Source of the DNA: Deltaproteobacteria bacterium
GTDB taxonomy: Bacteria; JAGRBM01; JAHCIT01
DNA length: 64,000 bases
Direction of reading: 5' to 3'
NCBI GenBank assembly: GCA_026129095.1
Contig: JAHCIT010000004.1
Coordinates: 124,001-188,000, forward strand
The translations under genes were made by a program, and so were the position numbers. Each line of letters opens with the position of its first letter. Within the stretch, counting starts at the first letter, position 1. The notes beneath the pieces were generated by a model, which did no database searches, was not told the origin of the DNA, and saw nothing but the letters and a program-made list of their open reading frames with translations. Below are positions 1 to 6,860 of this stretch, piece by piece.

Positions 1-1982
1 TCGCGGATCCGGCGGCCGTCCTCGGTCCGGGCGGGGATGTTCTGGAGGTTCGGTTCCGACGACGAGAGGCGGCCCGTTTCGGCCACTGCCTGGTTGAACG
101 AGGTGTGAATCCGGCCGGTCTTTGCGTTCACCATCCTCGGCAGGGCGTCGATGTAGGTGCCTTTCAGCTTGGAGAGGCCCCGGTAGTCGATCAGCAGCCG
201 GGGCAGTTCGTGCTCCTCGGCCAGCTTTTCCAGCACCTCCTGGTCGGTGGAGTAGCCGGTCTTGGTCTTGCGGGCCGTCGGCAGCTTCAGCCGCTCGAAC
301 AGGACCGTCTGGAGCTGCTTGGGCGAGTCCACGTTGAACTCGCCGCCAGCCATCCCGTAAATCCGGCCCAGAAGTTCCTGCATCCGGCGGCCGAACTCCT
401 GCGACATCTCCGCGAGCTTGCCGGTATCGACAAGAACGCCCCGCTCCTCCATGTCGATCAGCACGTCCACCAGCGGCATCTCCACCTGGCTGAACAGGTC
501 CAGCACCCCCTCGGACTTCAGGCGCGGGTCCAGAATCCCGTAAAGGCGCATGACCGCGTCGGCGTCCTCGGCGGCGTATTCGGTGGCGCGGGGTATCTCC
601 ACCTGGTCGAACGTCACCTGGTGCTTTCCGGTTCCGGTCACCTCCTGGTAGGAGAGCATCTTGTGCTTGAGAAAATCGAAGGCGAGCTGGTCGAGGCCGT
701 GGGACCGGCGGCCGGGGTCGAGCACGTAGCTGGCCAGCATCGAATCCCAGTCGAAACCCCGGCAGTGGATTCCGTACCGGAGCAGCACGCGCCGGTCATA
801 TTTAACGTTCTGGCCGAGCTTGAGGATTTCCGGGTCTTCCAGCACGGGCCTGAGCAGCGCGAGGGCCCGGTCCCTCGGTATCTGGGCCGGGACGCCCAGA
901 TAGCGGTGCGCCACCGGCACGTACCAGGCCTTGCCCGGTTTTGTGGAGAGCGAGAACCCGACCAGTTCGGCCTGCAGTTCGTCCAGCGAGGTCGTCTCCG
1001 TATCGAACGCCGCCACCTTCGCCTTGCGGACCTCGTCCAGCACGGCCTTCAGCGCCTTTTCGTCCAGCACGGTTTCGTACCGGTCCCGGCGGAACCCCTT
1101 GTAATCATCCTCGGAGGACATCTCCCGGATGAGCGCCGTGAAGTCCATCTCCCGGAAGAAGGCGACCATCCGGGCCGGGTCGGGCTCCCTGGCGGCGAGT
1201 TCATCCAGTTCCGCCTTCAGGGGAACATCGTCCCGGCAGGTGGCGAGCTTCTTCGAGAGCACGGCCATCTCGCGGCCCGCCTCCAGCTTCTCCCTCAGGC
1301 CCTTCTTCTCGATCCTGCCGGTGTTTTCGAGGAGTTTTTCGAGCGAGCCGTACTCCTGGATCAGTCCCGGCGCGGTCTTTTCCCCGACACCCTTCACGCC
1401 GGGGATGTTGTCCGTGCTGTCGCCGATGATCGCCTGCACGTCCACCACCAGTTCCGGCGGAACGCCGAACTTCTCGATCACCTGCTCGCGGCCGATGGCG
1501 CGGTCCTTCATTGGATCCCACATGGAGACGTGATCGTCCACGAGCTGCATCAGGTCCTTGTCGGACGAGACGATGACCGTGTCGATTCCCATTCTGGCGA
1601 ACCGCCGCGCCAGCGTGGCGATGATGTCATCCGCCTCGAAACCCTTGAGTTCCAGCACCGGGAGGTTGAACGCATCGGTGGCCGCCCGGCGGCAGAGGTC
1701 GAACTGGGGAACGAGCTCCGGGTCCGGCTCCTTCCGGTTCGCCTTGTATTCGGGATAAATCTCCTCGCGGAACGTGGGCCCGCTCGCGTCGTTCACGCAG
1801 GCGATGTAACGGGGGTGAAAGGACTTCTTCAGCTTCAGGATCATCCGGCAGAAGCCCAGCACGGCGTTCGTGGGCATTCCCCTGGCATTCGACATGGGCG
1901 GCAGCGCGTGGAATGCCCGGAACACGTAGGCCATCGTGTCGATGAGATAGACCTTGGGCTTGTCGTCCGGTGACGGTTCCAG
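1..1982 (-). CDS. polA: DNA polymerase I, 5' part (runs off window)
   Basis: Replication and repair polymerase that removes primers and fills gaps. About 660 residues are visible; the C-terminal polymerase palm lies beyond base 1. The 5'-3' exonuclease comes first (YLIDTMAYVFRAFHALPPM near the N terminus). The 3'-5' proofreading domain follows and looks intact: FDTETTSLD (motif I), GQNVKYD (motif II) and YAAEDAD (motif III). The last visible residues carry the conserved QNIP segment. There is no ATG upstream of the conserved YLID: the frame is closed by TGA about 36 bases before a CTG at 1980-1982, which has AGAGG about 10 bases upstream. The first in-frame ATG (1932-1934) would remove YLID. 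I therefore favour the CTG start, with less certainty than the product. A MXAN_5187-like gene lies 30 bases upstream on the same strand. Confidence 0.93.
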   Translation of the reverse strand, partial: MEPSPDDKPKVYLIDTMAYVFRAFHALPPMSNARGMPTNAVLGFCRMILKLKKSFHPRYIACVNDASGPTFREEIYPEYKANRKEPDPELVPQFDLCRRAATDAFNLPVLELKGFEADDIIATLARRFARMGIDTVIVSSDKDLMQLVDDHVSMWDPMKDRAIGREQVIEKFGVPPELVVDVQAIIGDSTDNIPGVKGVGEKTAPGLIQEYGSLEKLLENTGRIEKKGLREKLEAGREMAVLSKKLATCRDDVPLKAELDELAAREPDPARMVAFFREMDFTALIREMSSEDDYKGFRRDRYETVLDEKALKAVLDEVRKAKVAAFDTETTSLDELQAELVGFSLSTKPGKAWYVPVAHRYLGVPAQIPRDRALALLRPVLEDPEILKLGQNVKYDRRVLLRYGIHCRGFDWDSMLASYVLDPGRRSHGLDQLAFDFLKHKMLSYQEVTGTGKHQVTFDQVEIPRATEYAAEDADAVMRLYGILDPRLKSEGVLDLFSQVEMPLVDVLIDMEERGVLVDTGKLAEMSQEFGRRMQELLGRIYGMAGGEFNVDSPKQLQTVLFERLKLPTARKTKTGYSTDQEVLEKLAEEHELPRLLIDYRGLSKLKGTYIDALPRMVNAKTGRIHTSFNQAVAETGRLSSSEPNLQNIPARTEDGRRIR

Positions 1983-2012
1983 GATGGCATTACCTCTGGG
2001 GCGCGGGGATTT

Positions 2013-2735
2013 TCAGTTCTTGGGAATTGCCTTGAGCTTGGTCTTGCCGTTCTCGACGACCACCTTGAACTCGACGGTGCGGCAGTTGAACTTTTCCTTG
2101 ATCGCCGGGATCTGTTTCTGGATCATCGCCTGGAAGGCGGCGCGGTCCACGGCCCCCTCGCCCGTCTTCTGCCGGGCGGACATGTAGACCTCATGCAGGT
2201 GGTCAATCGGTGCCGCGGCGGGCCGGGCCGCCGCCGGCCGCTGCGCCGGCGCGCCCGTTTTCGCCCCCGCCGGTGCGGCCCCGCCGGGCGGCGGCCCCAT
2301 CCCCCGGCCCGCCTCGAACTCCTTCAAGGCCTCGGAGACGGGTTTGCCCGCCTTGACCGCCTCGTTGATGACGCGCCTGCGGGCCATCTCCTCGGCGGCG
2401 GCGGCCTTTTGCCGGTCATGCAGCTCGGCACGCTTCCGCACCCGGACGTAGGTGCCTTCCTCGATCTCCTTCAGCACCCGGTCCCAGTAGTTCTTCAGCG
2501 TGACGAACTTCTGCTCGACCGTCTGCCGCTTGAACTTGTAGGCGGTGTTGGTGGACCGGACGCCGAGGATCTTCTGGCGGAGCTCCTTCTGGAGCGCCTC
2601 CATCCGGTCGGTGGGGGGCTTTTTCTCCACCCCGACGAAATACTGCTCGAAGACGACCTTGAGCTTGTCCACTTCGTTGTCGAAGCGGTTCAGGTCGATC
2701 ATCTCGGGCGACATGGCGGACTCTCTGATAGCCAT
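2013..2735 (-). CDS. MXAN_5187-like conserved protein
   Basis: Function unknown. The 240-residue protein has a charged helical N-terminal half (residues 10-130, with KNYWDRVLKEIEEGTY). A Pro/Ala-rich linker follows at about 145-175. The compact C-terminal domain begins near HLHEVYMSARQKTGEGAVD and ends in a strand-rich segment (CRTVEFKVVVENGKTKLKA). This C-terminal pattern recalls the MXAN_5187 C-terminal domain described from Myxococcus; that link is from memory of the family. No signal peptide or membrane segment is visible, so it is probably cytoplasmic. It lies 30 bases upstream of polA and may be co-transcribed with it. A second possible start is the Met at residue 8. Confidence 0.7.
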   Translation of the reverse strand: MAIRESAMSPEMIDLNRFDNEVDKLKVVFEQYFVGVEKKPPTDRMEALQKELRQKILGVRSTNTAYKFKRQTVEQKFVTLKNYWDRVLKEIEEGTYVRVRKRAELHDRQKAAAAEEMARRRVINEAVKAGKPVSEALKEFEAGRGMGPPPGGAAPAGAKTGAPAQRPAAARPAAAPIDHLHEVYMSARQKTGEGAVDRAAFQAMIQKQIPAIKEKFNCRTVEFKVVVENGKTKLKAIPKN

Positions 2736-2781
2736 CGGCTCCGCCTATGTAGCACGGCCCCGGAGAGGGCCACAAACTTCC

Positions 2782-3369
2782 TTATTCGCACCCGCAGTCG
2801 AGGCAGCCGTGCTCGGCGCAGGTGCCGCAGGACCGCTCAAGGCTCGTCTTGAGCGCCTGCCGTGCCCGGTGCAGGCGGACGCCGAGGTTCCCCGCCGTGA
2901 TCCCCAGCGACGTGGCCACCGCGCCCTGCGCCTCGCCGCCGAGGTCAACCCGCTTCAGGAGTTCGGCGTATTCCGGCTTCAGCGTGCCGAGAAGCCCCCA
3001 CAGGCAGCCGCAGGCACTGTCCTCGCCGCTTTCGGGATGCACGCGATCGGCCTCATGGGCCAGCATCTCCTCCAGAAGGCCGGCATGCTTCCGCTCGTCA
3101 GCGCTCCGGCTCCGGTAGTGGTCGGCCACCGCGTTCCGCAGGATCCGGTAGAACCAGGCGACGATGCTCTCGCCGCTTCGGAGCTGGCCGCCCCTCTGGG
3201 ACGCCTTCACGAGACAGTCCTGGAGGATGTCCTCGGCCGCCGCCTCGTCACCGAGGCGGCTCGTGAGGAACCGGCGGAACTCAAGGTGCTGCTCAAGCAG
3301 GGCCGCCGCGATCTCCGGGTCCATCGGCTTCAGCGGTCCGGCGGTCTGTGGGGCTTCGGCCGTTTCCAT
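2782..3369 (-). CDS. ECF RNA polymerase sigma factor with Cys-rich C terminus
   Basis: Group IV sigma factor of about 195 residues. Region 2 is near EFRRFLTSRLGDEAAAEDILQD through SIVAWFYRILRNAVADHYR (split here by the sigma2 helices). Region 4 is near LKPEYAELLKRVDLGG and the helix-turn-helix ITAGNLGVRLHRARQAL. The C terminus is CGTCAEHGCLDCGCE, with five Cys and one His. Cys-rich C termini are known in CorE-type ECF factors, where they sense metal without an anti-sigma factor, so metal or redox control is inferred here. No anti-sigma gene is adjacent. A metallothionein-like gene lies 83 bases upstream on the same strand, separated by a perfect 10-bp hairpin. I chose the Met at 3369 because it begins the conserved part; an in-frame Met at 3402 is possible. 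Confidence 0.85.
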   Translation of the reverse strand: METAEAPQTAGPLKPMDPEIAAALLEQHLEFRRFLTSRLGDEAAAEDILQDCLVKASQRGGQLRSGESIVAWFYRILRNAVADHYRSRSADERKHAGLLEEMLAHEADRVHPESGEDSACGCLWGLLGTLKPEYAELLKRVDLGGEAQGAVATSLGITAGNLGVRLHRARQALKTSLERSCGTCAEHGCLDCGCE

Positions 3370-3417
3370 ACCGGTGATCCTGCCCTCCGTTCTGACGTCC
3401 ATCCTGTCTTGGAAGGC

Positions 3418-3441
3418 GGAGGGGCACAACCGTGCCCCTCC
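3418..3441 (-). terminator. Hairpin between metallothionein-like gene and sigma factor gene
   Basis: A perfect 10-bp inverted repeat (GGAGGGGCAC and GTGCCCCTCC) surrounds a 4-base loop. It starts 12 bases past the stop codon of the metallothionein-like gene. No T-run follows on the minus strand, so it looks more like a partial terminator or RNA-stabilising hairpin than a strong terminator. That would give more peptide transcript than sigma transcript from one promoter, which is an inference. Confidence 0.55.
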
Positions 3442-3452
3442 GCTCCCGTCCC

Positions 3453-3620
3453 TTACCGGGGCTTGCACTGGCCATCCTTGCAGTCGCAGTTCTTGCAGCC
3501 GCAGTCCGTTCCGCACTGGCAGCCGCTTCCGCAGTCGCAGTTGCAACAGCCTCCATTCGAATCGGAGTTCGCACCGGCAATCGCCGCCTCGGTACCCGAC
3601 TTCAGGGTCTGGTTCTTCAT
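3453..3620 (-). CDS. Metallothionein-like Cys-rich peptide (55 aa)
   Basis: A small peptide of 55 residues with 11 cysteines, all in the last 30 residues, in CC, CxC and CxxC spacing (CCNCDC, CQC, CGCKNCDC). This is the composition expected of a metallothionein-like metal-thiolate binder, probably cytoplasmic: the N-terminal 24 residues are Cys-free and do not form a signal peptide. The start codon at 3618-3620 has a near-ideal ribosome site (AAAGGAGG) about 8 bases upstream, and the stop is TAA at 3453-3455. It is the first gene behind an ECF-type promoter and precedes a sigma factor gene that itself ends in a Cys-rich tail. I know no named family that it matches exactly. Buffering of copper, zinc or similar metals is inferred from composition and context. 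Confidence 0.75.
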   Translation of the reverse strand: MKNQTLKSGTEAAIAGANSDSNGGCCNCDCGSGCQCGTDCGCKNCDCKDGQCKPR

Positions 3621-3646
3621 GGTTTCAGACCTCCTTTCTATATGGG

Positions 3647-3674
3647 CAGACGGGGGCCGGGGGCGGACCTTACA
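3647..3674 (-). promoter_or_regulatory. Predicted ECF-type promoter of the metallothionein/sigma operon
   Basis: On the minus strand, TGTAAG (-35, complement of 3669-3674) is followed after exactly 16 bases by CGTCTG (-10, complement of 3647-3652). An AT-rich stretch resembling an UP element lies just upstream (3675-3692). TGTAA and CGTC elements with a 16-base spacer are typical of many ECF sigma factors. The predicted start site lies about 20 bases before the start codon. Autoregulation by the sigma factor of the same operon is inferred. Confidence 0.6.
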
Positions 3675-3764
3675 GATTAAAATAATTTAACTATCAGCGG
3701 CGGCGCGATTGCCGTAAAGACAGGTTTGTCCTTCTGCGTCAACCCTCCGTATACTTGGGGGACC

Positions 3765-5024
3765 ATGAGCGAACCAGCCGCCGATTCCGTCGTCTCCCGC
3801 ATCGTCAACGAGTCGAATCTCCATCAGCCGCCGCTGATGCCGTCCGGGCCCTGGTGGAAATACCTGGAGATCAACTTCAGCGAGCGGGAGGAAGGGTTCG
3901 AACTGGGCTTCCGCGACGCGCTCCGGGTGAAGTCCACGGCCGCGATGGATGTGCTCTCCCGGACGGTTGCGTCGTCGCTGGTCGGCATCACCTGTTTTCC
4001 GCCGGGCTTCAATCCCGTGACGCTGAAAAAGGCGCTCGAAGACCGGCCGATCTATGAGGAACTGGCCGACTCCGGCGACCCCGGACGGTTCTTCCGGACA
4101 CCGCCGCCGGATATCCGGGTCACGTCGAAACGGGCCGCCTGGCACCGGTTCAGGCCGGACGACGGGCAGGTGCTGGACCTCTCCTTCGAGAGCCCCTACG
4201 AGCCGCTGAACCCGCGCATCCGCAAGGACTACCTCTCCCACCGGAACAACCGGACCGTCACCGCCCGCTGCTGGCGCCACCGGGGCTCCTCGCCCCGGCC
4301 GACAATCATTGCCGTTCACGGCTTTGCGGCCGACGCCATGTGGGTCAACGAGTGGTTCTTCGCGCTCCCCTGGTTCTACCGGCTGGGCTGCGACGTAGCC
4401 CTCCTGACGCTGCCGTTCCACGGCTCGCGGCAGGCGAACTTCTCGCTCTACCCCGGTCACGGGTTCTTCGCCGGCGGCCTTTCGTGGATGAACGAGGCGT
4501 TCGGCCAGGCGATCATGGATCTCCGGGTCTTTGTCAGCCACCTGACGGAGATCGGCGTCGAGCAGATCGGCCAGACGGGCGTGAGCCTCGGCGGCTACAC
4601 GACGGCGCTCATGGCGGCGGTCGAGCCCCGGCTCAGGTTCGCCATCCCCAACGTCCCGGTCGTCAGCATCGCCGACCTCGTTCTCGAATGGTTCCCGACC
4701 GGCACGGCGGCGCGGGCGGCCATGTTCGCCACCCGCACGTCGCTGAAGGAACTCCGGCACGCGCTCGCCGTCCACACGCCGCTCACCTACAAGCCGGTCC
4801 TGCCGAAGGAGCGGCTCATGATCGTGGGCGGCGTCGGCGACCGGCTCGCCCCGCCCAAGCACTCGCGGCTCCTGTGGGACCACTGGGGCCGGCCGAGGAT
4901 ACACTGGTTCCCCGGCAACCACGTCGTGCATCTCGACAAGGGCCAGTACCTCAAGCAGCAGGCGATCTTCCTCACCGGCATCGGCTTCCTGCCCCAGGGA
5001 GAGGCGAAGCGAAAGGCGGGGTGA
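3765..5024 (+). CDS. Alpha/beta hydrolase, ABHD18/DUF2048-like
   Basis: A 419-residue alpha/beta hydrolase. The oxyanion region is in IIAVHGFAADAMWVNEWF, the nucleophile Ser is in GVSLGGYTT, the likely acid is the Asp in GGVGDRLAPP, and the likely base is a His in WFPGNHVVHLD. The long N-terminal region (about 170 residues) before the first core strand and the overall layout resemble the ABHD18 (DUF2048) family, whose substrate is not settled; an ester or lipid substrate is plausible. No signal peptide is seen. I chose the ATG at 3765 over one 13 codons upstream because the upstream extension is not conserved-looking. The gene diverges from the metallothionein operon and is followed by hairpin repeats. 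Confidence 0.82.
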   Translation: MSEPAADSVVSRIVNESNLHQPPLMPSGPWWKYLEINFSEREEGFELGFRDALRVKSTAAMDVLSRTVASSLVGITCFPPGFNPVTLKKALEDRPIYEELADSGDPGRFFRTPPPDIRVTSKRAAWHRFRPDDGQVLDLSFESPYEPLNPRIRKDYLSHRNNRTVTARCWRHRGSSPRPTIIAVHGFAADAMWVNEWFFALPWFYRLGCDVALLTLPFHGSRQANFSLYPGHGFFAGGLSWMNEAFGQAIMDLRVFVSHLTEIGVEQIGQTGVSLGGYTTALMAAVEPRLRFAIPNVPVVSIADLVLEWFPTGTAARAAMFATRTSLKELRHALAVHTPLTYKPVLPKERLMIVGGVGDRLAPPKHSRLLWDHWGRPRIHWFPGNHVVHLDKGQYLKQQAIFLTGIGFLPQGEAKRKAG

Positions 5025-5107
5025 GAGGCCGTTCTTTCTTCCGGCCTTACCCCCGGCGCTTCGCGCCAGTTTCGTCACCCTTCTTCTCTGCGCGGTTGCG
5101 GAAGCGG

Positions 5108-5145
5108 CCTCACCCCCTGCCCCCTCTCCGGGAACCGGAGAGGGG
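5108..5145. repeat. Dispersed hairpin repeat, copy A
   Basis: The unit begins with CCTCACCCCC and forms an 11-bp perfect hairpin (CCCCTCTCCGG, loop GAA, CCGGAGAGGGG at 5121-5145). The same core recurs at 5150-5207, 39911-39949 and 47761-47898, always between genes. Confidence 0.75.
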
Positions 5146-5149
5146 AAAA

Positions 5150-5207
5150 CCACACCCCCTTAATCCCCCTCTCCGCAGTCGCGGAGAGGGGGATTAAGGG
5201 GGTGTGG
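5150..5207. repeat. Perfect 27-bp inverted repeat (dispersed hairpin repeat, copy B)
   Basis: Bases 5150-5176 are the exact reverse complement of 5181-5207, with the loop AGTC between. The core of the arm is CCCCCTCTCCGC, shared with the copy at 39911-39938, which has the same AGTC loop. It lies between the ends of convergent genes and could act as a bidirectional terminator or a mobile REP-like element. Confidence 0.85.
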
Positions 5208-5284
5208 TTGGAGCCCGTTGAGGCGCGGGGTGAGGCCGGAGGGCGGGGGAGCTGGGAAAACAGAAGGCGGGCGTGTGAGGTTTC

Positions 5285-5686
5285 CTAACCCGGCTCGGTG
5301 AGGTAGCCGGGGTTTGTCACCTTCAGCTTGTCCACGACCACCTTCCGGGCGTGGGTGTATGCGGCGGCGCGGGCCTCGCCCGTGTCGAAGGCGCCGGTGC
5401 GGGCTCTCTCGCGGAACGTCCGGTACAGCTCCAGAAGGGATTTTTCCAGATCGGCGACGGCGGCGGGTTCCGCACCAGAAGCGCCGAGGAGCTTTTGCAG
5501 GCTCCGCCACTCCTCGCGGGTGGCTGTTTCGCCGAGCTCCAGTTCGCGCTTCAGGATTTCGAGCACGTTGTGGGCGATGAGCCCCTGGAACCTCGTGCGC
5601 GGGTCGGTAAGGAGCGGCGCGACGCTGGACTGGAAGAAATACTGCACCGCTTCGATCAGCTCCCTCATGGTGGGACGGTCCTGCAT
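5285..5686 (-). CDS. DUF6285-like protein
   Basis: A 133-residue, mostly helical protein (RELIEAVQYFFQSSVAPLL at the start, then LIAHNVLEILKRELELG). It matches the pattern of DUF6285 proteins, which are habitually encoded next to APH-fold phosphotransferases involved in acyl-CoA catabolism. The next gene upstream on this strand, 39 bases away, is such a phosphotransferase. Its biochemical role is unknown; a partner or regulatory subunit of the kinase is inferred. No signal peptide or membrane segment is visible. The start is taken at the first Met, with a second Met at residue 7 (MRELIEAV). Confidence 0.75.
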   Translation of the reverse strand: MQDRPTMRELIEAVQYFFQSSVAPLLTDPRTRFQGLIAHNVLEILKRELELGETATREEWRSLQKLLGASGAEPAAVADLEKSLLELYRTFRERARTGAFDTGEARAAAYTHARKVVVDKLKVTNPGYLTEPG

Positions 5687-5725
5687 GATGTCCGGCTCCT
5701 TCGTGAATCCCCCTGAACGTCAGGG

Positions 5726-6763
5726 TCAGTATCTGGGGCCCTTCTCGATCAGGTCGAGCATTTCCAGCTCCATCTCCGGCACCCGGCGGCCGATGGAAGC
5801 CAGTTCAAGGCTTTTCTGCGGGCCGGTGAGGTGGCGGTTGGCCTGCTGTCTCGCGCCGATGGCCCACTTGGCGTTGCCCATCACCTCCCAGTAGTGGACG
5901 CGCCGGGTGTCAACGGCACGGCCCGTGGCCTGCTCGTAGGCGTCGAACATCTGCCTGGGGTCGGCGAAGCCGCCGAGCCGCTTCAGATTGTTGCCGAACC
6001 GCCAGAACCGCACGATAGGCCAGGCGAAATCCTCGTAGCGATCGCCCACGTGGGTAAGTTCCCAGTCGAGCACGGCGACAAGCCCCTCCGGCCCCACCAT
6101 CAGGTTTCCGATACGGAAATCCCCGTGGACGAGCGAAAGCTCCCCGGCGGGCGGGGAGTTCTCCCGGAGCCAGCGGAGCCCCAGCTCCAGCGCCGGGTGC
6201 GGCTCCTCGCCGAACAGGTCCAGAAGGCGCGTCAGGTGCTCGGCCGTGCGTTCGCCCACCGGCACGGCGGGGTCCACGGGCGGCAGGAACGAGAGGTCGG
6301 TATTTTCCGGCGTCACCGAATGGATCCTGGCGAGTTCCTCACCCATTCCGGCGGCGAGCACCGTGCGGGCCTTCGCAAGGCTTTCGTCGCGGACGATCTT
6401 CCGGCCGATCGTTTCGCCCTTCACCCGTTCGGTGATGTAGAAGCTCCGCCCGATGAGACCGGTGTCCTCGCACAGCCAGTACGGCCGGGGGACCTTTACC
6501 CCCGCCCTGCTCGCAATCTGGAGCAGGCGGAACTCGTCACCACGGGTGAGCGCGTTCAGGAGCGATCCGCCCATGTCGGCCCGGAGCACCAGTTCGAGCG
6601 GCGCGCCGGAGCCTTCCAGGTCGAGGTCGAGGCTCCATATTTCCTGCGACGCCCCGCCCGCCATCGGCCTGAGATTCCGGATGGTGGCTTTCGCGCCAGC
6701 CTGCGCGGCGATCCACTGCTCGATCGCTTCCTGCCTCGTGCCGATGTCGGGGTGTGACGCCAT
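5726..6763 (-). CDS. APH-fold phosphotransferase family protein (ACAD10/11-kinase-like)
   Basis: A 345-residue aminoglycoside-phosphotransferase-fold kinase. The catalytic loop is LSLVHGDFRIGNLMV (HGDxxxxN) and the metal-binding motif is VLDWELTHVGDRYEDFAW. This variant resembles the kinase domain fused to acyl-CoA dehydrogenases in ACAD10/11, where hydroxyacyl substrates are phosphorylated before dehydration. The paired DUF6285 gene downstream and the acyl-lipid enzymes nearby support a lipid role over antibiotic resistance. It is cytoplasmic and transcribed divergently from the GMC oxidoreductase gene with about 100 bases between, a natural site for shared control. Confidence 0.85.
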   Translation of the reverse strand: MASHPDIGTRQEAIEQWIAAQAGAKATIRNLRPMAGGASQEIWSLDLDLEGSGAPLELVLRADMGGSLLNALTRGDEFRLLQIASRAGVKVPRPYWLCEDTGLIGRSFYITERVKGETIGRKIVRDESLAKARTVLAAGMGEELARIHSVTPENTDLSFLPPVDPAVPVGERTAEHLTRLLDLFGEEPHPALELGLRWLRENSPPAGELSLVHGDFRIGNLMVGPEGLVAVLDWELTHVGDRYEDFAWPIVRFWRFGNNLKRLGGFADPRQMFDAYEQATGRAVDTRRVHYWEVMGNAKWAIGARQQANRHLTGPQKSLELASIGRRVPEMELEMLDLIEKGPRY

Positions 6764-6860
6764 CTGGATATTTTCCGGGCCTTCCCTTTGAGATAACCGG
6801 AAAGGGGGCCTATTTTACCGGTAACGGCGGCCGGGTAAAGGCCGCCAGAGGGCAGGATTT

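Noticed and set aside
105-1973. A 622-codon plus-strand open frame opposite polA
   Set aside because: It is His/Val/Leu-rich with no domain sense and mirrors the third-position GC of polA on the other strand, whose motifs are clear.
3687-5153. A 488-codon minus-strand open frame
   Set aside because: It is antisense to the alpha/beta hydrolase gene, and it would cover the divergent promoter region; its composition is that of a shadow frame.
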